A stretch of DNA of 64,000 nucleotides, from contig CAYWOR010000002.1 of the NCBI GenBank assembly GCA_964459995.1, positions 124,001 through 188,000 on the forward strand, read 5' to 3'. Below the pieces are notes generated by a model. It saw only the letters and a list, made by a program, of their open reading frames with translations, was not told where the DNA came from and did no database searches. Positions 18,574 to 25,485 of the stretch are shown here, in pieces. Within the stretch, counting starts at the first letter, position 1. The number at the start of each line of letters is the position of its first letter. The stretch comes from CAZSHG01 sp964459995. GTDB taxonomy: Bacteria; UBP14; UBA6098. The translations under genes were made by a program, and so were the position numbers.

Positions 18574-18581
18574 TGCGGGTT

Positions 18582-19541
18582 ATGAGTGAAAAGTGCAAAA
18601 TAGAGAGCGTTGGCGGGCAGGCGGTTATCGAGGGCGTGATGATGCGCGCCGGAGAGAATATCGCGACCGCGGTGCGCCGCAAAGACGGCCGAATCGAGAC
18701 CAAGACCGAGGTTCGGAAAATGCTGTCGAAGAAAAATAAGCTGTTCGGCCTGCCGATTATTCGCGGCGCGCTAAACCTTATCGATATGCTATCTGTGGGC
18801 ATCTCCTCGCTAAATTGGTCAGCGGAAATCGCCGAAGCCGACGAACGCGAAGCCGCCGGTGAAGAGGCGAAAAAGACCGCGACATGGCCCTCGATGATGC
18901 TTGGGCTCGTTATCGGAGTCGGGCTGTTCGTTCTGCTTCCGATGTTGCTTTCGAAGGTTTTCGGATTCGAGAAGCATGCCTTTTTGTTCAATCTTATCGC
19001 CGGCGGGTTTCGGTTGTTGATATTCTTCGCTTATCTTATTGGAATAAGTTTTCTACCCGATATCAAGAGGCTTTTCCAATACCACGGCGCGGAACACAAG
19101 ACTATTTTCGCCTTTGAAGAGGGAATGGATGTCTCAGTCGATACTGCGCGCGGGTTCACGACGCATCATCCGAGGTGCGGGACGAGCTTTATTATCATAG
19201 TCGCGGGGCTCTCGATTCTGTTTTTTGCCCTTGCGGATTCGCTGATTGCGCTGATTTTCGACTACATCCCCCCCATTTTGATACGTTTCGCGATTCATCT
19301 TGCGCTTTGGCCTTTGCTTGTGGGCTTTTGTTACGAAGCGCTAAAATTCTCCGCCTTCCTGTCGTCGAAATTCCGATGGGCGAGGTTTCTTGTTTGGCCG
19401 GGGCTTTGGGTTCAGCGCATTACAACGATAGAGCCTACGGACGAGATGCTCGAGGTCGCGATAGCATCGTTAAAAGCCGCTGTCGGGCACGAACCGGAAA
19501 ATATAAATCCAACAGATACGAGCGCAAATGCTACTGGATAA
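18582..19541 (+). CDS. DUF1385 membrane protein
   Basis: 319 residues starting MSEKCKIESVGGQAVIEGVMMR, the diagnostic opening of DUF1385 (GGQAVxEGVMMR). Several hydrophobic segments follow (around residues 105-160 and 205-260), with the conserved YHGAEHKTI and HPRCGTSF motifs between them. The family is often encoded next to prfA, as here, where the ORFs overlap by 14 bases. Function unknown; sometimes called a putative metal-dependent membrane enzyme. A TTG at 18573 lies inside the -10 box, so the ATG is chosen. Confidence 0.88.
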   Translation: MSEKCKIESVGGQAVIEGVMMRAGENIATAVRRKDGRIETKTEVRKMLSKKNKLFGLPIIRGALNLIDMLSVGISSLNWSAEIAEADEREAAGEEAKKTATWPSMMLGLVIGVGLFVLLPMLLSKVFGFEKHAFLFNLIAGGFRLLIFFAYLIGISFLPDIKRLFQYHGAEHKTIFAFEEGMDVSVDTARGFTTHHPRCGTSFIIIVAGLSILFFALADSLIALIFDYIPPILIRFAIHLALWPLLVGFCYEALKFSAFLSSKFRWARFLVWPGLWVQRITTIEPTDEMLEVAIASLKAAVGHEPENINPTDTSANATG

Positions 19542-20598
19542 GCTAAATTCGCTTCGCAAACGTTATTCGGAGATTGTCGAGGAGCTTTCCAAGGTGGAGG
19601 TGCTTTCCGACCAGCGGACGGCTTCGAGCCTTGGCAGGGAGCTTAGGAACATCGACAATGTTATGCCGCTCATCGACGAATATGAAAGTTCGTTAAAATC
19701 AATCGACGAGGCGAAGGCGATAATCGCAAAGAGCAACGATGGGGAGCTTGTCGAGCTTGCGCGCGAAGAGCTTTCGGAGTTCGAGGTGCGAATCGACGAA
19801 CTCGAGCATGAGCTAATGATGGCCCTTATTCCGCCCGATCCCGACGACGGCAAGGACGTGATTGTTGAAATCCGCGCGGGAACCGGCGGCGAGGAGGCCG
19901 CGTTGTTCGCTTCCGAGCTGTATCGGATGTATATGCTTTTCGCGGAGCGCAACAGACTGAAGGTGAACAATCTCGACTCGAACCCTACGGAGCTGGGCGG
20001 TTTTAAGGAGGTCGTTTTCGAGCTTATCGGCAACGACGCCTATTCGCTGATGAAATTTGAATCGGGAGTTCATCGTGTTCAGAGGGTTCCCGAGACGGAA
20101 TCCGGCGGTAGGATTCATACCAGTGCGGCCTCGGTGGCGGTCCTTCCCGCGGCGGAGGATCTCGATGTCGAGATTAATGAGGAAGAAATTCGCATCGACA
20201 CATTTAGAGCCTCCGGTGCCGGCGGACAGCATGTTAACAAGACAGAATCGGCGATTCGAATCACGCATATTCCCACCGGCATTGTTGTGAGTTGTCAGGA
20301 TGAAAAATCACAACACAAAAATAAGGCGAAAGCGCTTAAGGTGCTTCGAAGCCGAATTTATGCGGCTGAGCTTGAAAAGCGATCGGCGGAACGCGCTCAT
20401 ACGCGGCGTTTGCAGGTGGGTTCGGGCGACAGATCTGATAAAATTAGGACATATAACTATCCACAGAATCGAGTTACCGACCACCGTATCGGGTATTCGG
20501 CTTACAATCTGCCCGAGGTTCTCAACGGTTATCTCGACGATCTAATCGAGGCGCTCAAACGCGCCGATATGGAGGACGCGATCAAAGAATTGGGTTAA
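19528..20598 (+). CDS. prfA: Peptide chain release factor 1
   Basis: 356 residues, normal for RF1. It reads UAA/UAG and triggers peptidyl-tRNA hydrolysis. The GGQ motif sits near residue 233 in ASGAGGQHVNKTESAIR, followed by the SCQDEKSQHKNK helix. The methyltransferase prmC, often adjacent, is not here. The gene begins inside DUF1385, implying coupled translation. Its stop overlaps the pyrG stop on the other strand. Confidence 0.96.
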   Translation: MLLDKLNSLRKRYSEIVEELSKVEVLSDQRTASSLGRELRNIDNVMPLIDEYESSLKSIDEAKAIIAKSNDGELVELAREELSEFEVRIDELEHELMMALIPPDPDDGKDVIVEIRAGTGGEEAALFASELYRMYMLFAERNRLKVNNLDSNPTELGGFKEVVFELIGNDAYSLMKFESGVHRVQRVPETESGGRIHTSAASVAVLPAAEDLDVEINEEEIRIDTFRASGAGGQHVNKTESAIRITHIPTGIVVSCQDEKSQHKNKAKALKVLRSRIYAAELEKRSAERAHTRRLQVGSGDRSDKIRTYNYPQNRVTDHRIGYSAYNLPEVLNGYLDDLIEALKRADMEDAIKELG

Positions 20599-22217
20599 TC
20601 ACCCTTTTGTTTAAGCGCGGCTTTCACTAATTCCCTAAACAACGGTTCCGGCGTTTCGAGACGGCTAAGAAGTTCCGGGTGATATTGCGTTCCGAAGAAG
20701 AAGGTGTGTTCTGGCAGTTCCATTATCTGCATGATATCGCCTTCTGGCGTGGTTCCGGAGAAAACAAGCCCCTTATCTTCGAGTTGTGGGACGAATTCGG
20801 GGTTAACCTCATATCGGTGTCGGAATCTTTCGCGGATTTCGGATTTGCCGTAAATTTCGCGTGTTCGGGTTTTATTTTTGATGCTGACATTTTGGCCGCC
20901 GAGGCGCATTGTTCCACCCTTTCGGGTAACATTTTGCTGTGATGGCAAGATGCAGACAACCTCGTTATCGACCTCGCCGCCGTCTTCGTTAACCTCGGTT
21001 GTGTTCGCGCCACCTATTCCGCAGACATTTCGAGCGAATTCGACCACGGCGAGTTGCATGCCGTAGCAAATTCCGAGGAAGGGAATTCCCTTTTCTCTGC
21101 AATGTTTGATTATCTCGATTTTGCCCTCGATTCCGCGTGCACCGAAACCTCCGGGGACTATTACGCCGTCGATGCCTTCCAAAGCCTCATCGGTGGTGAT
21201 TTTACCGCTTTCGATGCGAGTTGTTTCGAGCCATGCGATTTTAACTTTGCAGTCGTTATGTGCGCCGGCGTGTGTCAGGGCTTCGATAATGGAGGCATAG
21301 CTATCGTGAAGGCGTGTGTATTTGCCGCAGATTGCGATTGTAACCTCGCTGTTTGGTTTTAGAATTGCATCCACGAGGCGTCGCCAGTTGTCGTGTCTTG
21401 GTGGGGAATATATGTTCAGTCGTTTGTGGAGAATCTCGGTGAGACCGTCGTCGTCATAATTGATGGGGATTTCGTAAACCGTTCGGACATCCTCGCCTGA
21501 GATTACGGCCTCGATGGGGACATTGCAGAATCGGGCTATCTTTGCTTTGATATCGGGTTCGAGCGGCTTTTTCGACCTTCCGATGATGACATCGGGGAAT
21601 ATTCCGCGTTCGTTGAGGAGCTTGACCGATTGCTGTGTCGGTTTGGATTTTTGCTCGCCGACCGTGCTCGGGAGGGGGACATAGGTTAGATGGACGAAGA
21701 CGACGTTTTCCTTGCCCTCTTCCTGAGCGAGCTGGCGAACGGCCTCGATGTATAGCTCGTTTTCGATGTCGCCGACTGTGCCGCCGATTTCGATAAGGCA
21801 TATGTCGGCTTTTTCTTCGTCTGCGATGGCGTGGAGCCATGATTTGATTTCATCGGTAACGTGGGGAATAAGCTGGACGGTTGTTCCGAGATAATCACCG
21901 CGCCGCTCTTTGAAGAGTATCGACTGGTAAACTTTGCCCATTGTCAGGTTCCAGTCGAATTTGCATGTAACGCCGAGAAACCGTTCGTAGTGGCCGAAAT
22001 CCATATCGACCTCGCCGCCGTCGTCGAGGACGAAAACCTCGCCATGCTCGATTGGGTTCATCGTTCCTGGGTCGGTGTTTAGATAGCCGTCGCATTTAAT
22101 TGGTATGATTCGGAGTTTCGAGCCGAGAAGATGGCCGATGGAGGCTGTCGCGATGCCTTTGCCGAGGCCGCTTAGAACGCCGCCGGTGATAACGATGTAT
22201 TTCGTTTTCTTTGCCAT
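20595..22217 (-). CDS. pyrG: CTP synthase
   Basis: 540 residues, full length. Converts UTP to CTP with ATP and glutamine. N-terminal synthetase domain starts KYIVITGGVLSGLGKGI and continues PIKCDGYLNTDPGTMNP; the C-terminal glutamine amidotransferase domain has the nucleophile in GICYGMQ and the His/Glu pair in the QYHPELLSR end. AGAGGC precedes the ATG. Convergent with prfA. Confidence 0.97.
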   Translation of the reverse strand: MAKKTKYIVITGGVLSGLGKGIATASIGHLLGSKLRIIPIKCDGYLNTDPGTMNPIEHGEVFVLDDGGEVDMDFGHYERFLGVTCKFDWNLTMGKVYQSILFKERRGDYLGTTVQLIPHVTDEIKSWLHAIADEEKADICLIEIGGTVGDIENELYIEAVRQLAQEEGKENVVFVHLTYVPLPSTVGEQKSKPTQQSVKLLNERGIFPDVIIGRSKKPLEPDIKAKIARFCNVPIEAVISGEDVRTVYEIPINYDDDGLTEILHKRLNIYSPPRHDNWRRLVDAILKPNSEVTIAICGKYTRLHDSYASIIEALTHAGAHNDCKVKIAWLETTRIESGKITTDEALEGIDGVIVPGGFGARGIEGKIEIIKHCREKGIPFLGICYGMQLAVVEFARNVCGIGGANTTEVNEDGGEVDNEVVCILPSQQNVTRKGGTMRLGGQNVSIKNKTRTREIYGKSEIRERFRHRYEVNPEFVPQLEDKGLVFSGTTPEGDIMQIMELPEHTFFFGTQYHPELLSRLETPEPLFRELVKAALKQKGD

Positions 22218-22514
22218 TTACGCCTCTTGTTTTTTTGGTTTTTTCTAAGATAATAGCATTGTTGAAAAAGAAAAAGGGGAAATCGGCAAATTTCCGGGCG
22301 GGTGTGTGGATTTTTTGGGAATTTAACCAGATGTGGATTTTGATTTTTCCGTATGCGATTGTTATTTATGAAGTTAGTGTGGTGTAGGTCCTGATTGTGG
22401 ATTTTGAAAAAAAATTTTTCTTTCATGGTTTCTCTCGAAGCCGCCCCTTGACAATGTGTGTTCGAGGCATTAGTTTTATAATGCGAATGAACCCCCATCG
22501 ACCGAGGAGTAGAA
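22218..22514. promoter_or_regulatory. Divergent intergenic region pyrG / P-loop gene
   Basis: A perfect TATAAT (22477-22482) lies 32 bases before the ATG of the plus-strand gene. A TTGACA at 22448-22453 is 23 bases upstream of it, too far for a standard promoter. On the pyrG side an AT-rich TATTAT is seen without a clear -35. Confidence 0.4.
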
Positions 22515-23240
22515 ATGGGAAAAGAGACCTTCGATATTCTGATGTTGCATGGCAGACCGGCTTCGGGCAAATCGGAGATAATCGACTATTTGAAAAAAAC
22601 TTCTGCGCCGAGACGGACGCATCGTTTTCATATCGACCGATTCGAGGAAATCGACGATTTTCCGATGCTGTGGACTTGGTTCGAGGAAGATGATATTCTC
22701 GAAAAAATGGGGAAACCGCGTCTTCACACGACTTCTGACGGATTTTTTAAGGAAGTTCATATGTGGGATTTGCTCATCGAGCGGATTAATCTTGAATATG
22801 GCAAGCGTTTTCGGGATGTCGATGGTTATCATGATTTTTATACGACGATAATCGAGTTTTCACGCGGGACGGAGCACGGCGGATATAAATATGCCTACAA
22901 GCACCTTTCAGAGGAGATTCTTCGCCGGGCGGCGATTCTTTTTATCGATGTCAGTTACGAGGAATCTTTGAGGAAAAATCGGAAGCGGTTTAATCCTGAC
23001 AAGCCTGACAGCATTCTGGAGCATGGACTCGACGACGACAAGATGGAAGCATTATATAAGGATGTCGATTGGGATGAATTTGTCGGGGGCAACCCAAGTT
23101 ATGTCGAGGTTAAGGGTGTTCGCGTGCCATATGTAACTTTTCCGAATCAGGACGATATAACGACCGGGCGCGGGGATGCTCTCGGTGCTCGGCTCGAAGA
23201 ATATCTCGGCAAACTTTGGGAGAATTATAAAAGGCGGTAG
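22515..23240 (+). CDS. P-loop ATP-binding protein, unknown function
   Basis: 241 residues. Walker A motif GRPASGKS at residues 13-20, preceded by a hydrophobic strand (FDILMLH), as in small kinases. A basic/acidic HRFHIDRFEEIDDFP follows, and a possible Walker B-like strand AAILFIDVSYEESLRKNRKR near residue 140, with arginines suited to a lid. Cytoplasmic. GAGG upstream of the ATG. It is followed seven bases later by an adenosine-specific kinase-like gene. It may be a nucleoside or small-molecule kinase, but the exact family was not recognised. Confidence 0.7.
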   Translation: MGKETFDILMLHGRPASGKSEIIDYLKKTSAPRRTHRFHIDRFEEIDDFPMLWTWFEEDDILEKMGKPRLHTTSDGFFKEVHMWDLLIERINLEYGKRFRDVDGYHDFYTTIIEFSRGTEHGGYKYAYKHLSEEILRRAAILFIDVSYEESLRKNRKRFNPDKPDSILEHGLDDDKMEALYKDVDWDEFVGGNPSYVEVKGVRVPYVTFPNQDDITTGRGDALGARLEEYLGKLWENYKRR

Positions 23241-23246
23241 TTGAAA

Positions 23247-23735
23247 ATGAATCTCGAAAGCGTTGAGCTGAAATTTCCCGAAGGTGCGAATATTATTCTC
23301 GGGCAATCGCATTTTGTGAAAACGGTCGAGGACCTTTATGAGGCCATGATGAATTCGGTGCCGAATCCGAAATTCGGTATCGCTTTCTCGGAGGCCTCTG
23401 GAGCACGTTTGGTGCGTCATATCGGCACAGATGCCGAATTGGAAAAGCTTGCGGCAAAAAATCTTATGAATGTCGGCGCCGGCCATTGTTTTCTGATAAT
23501 TATGGAAAATGTTTTCCCGATAAATGTGCTAAATGCTATTAAAGCCGTGCCCGAAGTTTGTAATATTTTCTGTGCGACCGCGAATGTGGTTGAGGTTGTG
23601 GTTGCGAGGCGCAATGATGCCGGCGCGATTTTGGGGGTTTTCGACGGCAATTCGCCATTGGGAATCGAGGACGATGAGGGAATCGCCTGGCGGATGGATA
23701 TTCTTCGGCGGTTCGGTTACAAAGCCGGGAGCTGA
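23247..23735 (+). CDS. Adenosine-specific kinase family protein (DUF355)
   Basis: 162 residues from the ATG at 23247 (AAGGCGG nine bases upstream; an in-frame TTG two codons earlier is less well placed). It matches the compact Adenosine_kin family, known from archaea and thermophiles: FSEASGARLVRHIGTD, GAGHCFLI, CNIFCATANVVEVVVA and GAILGVFDGNSPLGIEDDEG appear in order. Members bind ATP and adenosine; physiological role is poorly defined. No Walker motifs are expected in this fold. Confidence 0.85.
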   Translation: MNLESVELKFPEGANIILGQSHFVKTVEDLYEAMMNSVPNPKFGIAFSEASGARLVRHIGTDAELEKLAAKNLMNVGAGHCFLIIMENVFPINVLNAIKAVPEVCNIFCATANVVEVVVARRNDAGAILGVFDGNSPLGIEDDEGIAWRMDILRRFGYKAGS

Positions 23736-23800
23736 AGGTCGAAAAGTGTGCTGAAAAGCTCGAATCTATAGGCGGTGCGGGGTTTTCGGTAGAAAATTTC

Positions 23801-25429
23801 GTGGCGATTGCAGTTCTTATTTTCTTGTCTCTCTCTATTTTTTCCCCCCTATATTTTATCGGCGAGGATGTTCCTCTGATTATGACGGGCGATGGTCTCG
23901 ATTTCGGCGGGGCGATGGCAAGAATCTGGGGAAGCAGTCTTACGGGCGAACGCGGCGAAGGCGGTCTTTATCGCCCTTTGATGCTGACGATATTCCATTT
24001 CGAGCGGAAAATTTGGGGGCTGAATCCGGCGGGGTATCATCTTGTAAACATCCTGCTGAACACGCTATGCACGGTTCTGCTTTATTTTATCGCGAAAATC
24101 TTCCTTAAAAAGCCAATTTACGCCTTTCTTACGGCGTTATTGTTTCTCTTTCATCCCGCCCATCCCGCAACGGTTCATTGGATAAGCGCGCGTGGCGATT
24201 TGCTTTGCACGGCGGGTTATCTCGGGGGGATTTTGTTCTCGCTTCGGTATTTGCTCGGCGGCGATAGATTGAAGATTATTCTTGCAGGTATATTTTTTCT
24301 TGTCGCCTATTTTAGCAAAGAGATGGCGATAACTGCACCTGTGGTTGCGGTTCTTGCGGCTGTTTCGGTGCCGGTCGAAGCTCGTAGAGGAAGCGTTCGA
24401 TGGGTTTTTGCGGTTTCCGGGATTATGGCAGTCGTTTTTTTGATGGTGAGGGTGGCGTTTCTTGGGATGTCCGCGGCTGGAGGCGGGGATTATTACCTCG
24501 CTTTCGGAAGATTTTTCGCGGTTAACGCGGCGAAGGCTTTTGGATTTCTGTTTATCCCCTTTGGGCATGAGGGCGCGGAACAGTTTATGTTCGCGAACAG
24601 AGGGATTTTTCTTGCGATTGGTGTGGTTTTTATTTTGGTGAGTTTGGGCATTGCCTTTTTCGTTTTGCGGAAGAATAGGACCGCGCTGATTTTGAGTCTT
24701 GGCGTTGTGGTGTCGATTCTACCGGTTATGGGGATGGCGATGCGGTGGCATATGTATTTGCCCTCGGCGCTGATGGCTTTGACGGCAGGTGTTCTGCTGT
24801 TTAAGAAACCGCCGAAAGCCTTTTCGGTGGGGATTTACGGACTTGTGCTCATTCTTTTCACGATTGGTTTTGCGATTCTGCGAAGCCATATCGCGAGAAG
24901 CTCGGATTTCGCTCGTGAGCTTATAAAAAGGGGAACCGAGGTGCTTGCCGCGAATCCTGAAGCGGAGGGGTTTGTATTCATGTTGTTGCCCTCGAAAATC
25001 CATCGAAATTCGACTTACACCAACGGTTATGTTCCGACATTGCAGGCGGTCTCCGGCGATAAAAGGCCTATGGTCGAGCTTCTGCCGTCGGTGCATTATG
25101 GTGATTACCGCAGTTGCGAATTCGAGTTTGAAGGTTCGAGATTGGAAATCACGCTCGATTCGGCGCAAGATTATATCGCGCCGAGAGTTAGGGATTATCT
25201 CATCGGAAAGAGAGGATTTTCCGCGGGGGAAAAAATTCATACCCAAGACGGCCTCGAACTTGAAATTGTCCAGATAAATGAAATTGGGAGAGTTTCGTCT
25301 GTAAAGTTAGATTTGGCGCAGGAAATTTTCCCGAGTGGGGCGCGTTTTTTTATTTTTCAGGGCGGCGATTGGCGTGAATTCTCTACAAATAGCGGCGCGG
25401 AGGATGATTTCGGAATAGAATCGAAGTAA
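23801..25429 (+). CDS. GT-C type membrane glycosyltransferase-like protein
   Basis: 542 residues with about ten hydrophobic helices between residues 1 and 350, then a soluble C-terminal domain. The segments HPAHPATVHWISARGDLL and FSKEMAITAP recall the O-mannosyltransferase/TMTC-like group (HP.H...V.WI..R.DLL and SKE motifs). The acidic pair in the first loop (GEDVPLIMTGDGLDF) fits a lipid-linked sugar donor site. The start is the GTG at 23801; no ATG, GTG or TTG occurs upstream in frame after the preceding gene. Probably transfers sugar to exported proteins; acceptor unknown. Confidence 0.6.
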   Translation: MAIAVLIFLSLSIFSPLYFIGEDVPLIMTGDGLDFGGAMARIWGSSLTGERGEGGLYRPLMLTIFHFERKIWGLNPAGYHLVNILLNTLCTVLLYFIAKIFLKKPIYAFLTALLFLFHPAHPATVHWISARGDLLCTAGYLGGILFSLRYLLGGDRLKIILAGIFFLVAYFSKEMAITAPVVAVLAAVSVPVEARRGSVRWVFAVSGIMAVVFLMVRVAFLGMSAAGGGDYYLAFGRFFAVNAAKAFGFLFIPFGHEGAEQFMFANRGIFLAIGVVFILVSLGIAFFVLRKNRTALILSLGVVVSILPVMGMAMRWHMYLPSALMALTAGVLLFKKPPKAFSVGIYGLVLILFTIGFAILRSHIARSSDFARELIKRGTEVLAANPEAEGFVFMLLPSKIHRNSTYTNGYVPTLQAVSGDKRPMVELLPSVHYGDYRSCEFEFEGSRLEITLDSAQDYIAPRVRDYLIGKRGFSAGEKIHTQDGLELEIVQINEIGRVSSVKLDLAQEIFPSGARFFIFQGGDWREFSTNSGAEDDFGIESK

Positions 25430-25449
25430 ACATTTGTTCTCTTTTTTGC

Positions 25450-25477
25450 TTGAATTTTCGCGATTTTAGCCTATCTT
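25450..25477 (+). promoter_or_regulatory. Promoter of the exonuclease-helicase gene, probably leaderless
   Basis: TTGAAT (25450-25455), 16-base spacer, TATCTT (25472-25477), then eight bases to the ATG at 25486. No ribosome-binding site precedes that ATG. Confidence 0.5.
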
Positions 25478-25485
25478 ATGCGGTT

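Larger units (their letters stand above)
18191..18581. other. 391-base divergent regulatory region
   Basis: Separates the SPFH gene (minus) from the DUF1385-prfA unit (plus). AT-rich, without coding potential. Holds the SPFH promoter (18216-18244), a perfect 10-bp tandem repeat ATTTTACACT (18311-18330), a 14-bp palindrome ATTTGCATGCAAAT (18331-18344), two operator-like palindromes (18464-18502) and a consensus promoter (18545-18573). Confidence 0.7.

Noticed and set aside
22448..22482. TTGACA with TATAAT as one promoter for the P-loop gene
   Set aside because: The spacer is 23 bases; only the -10 box is credible.
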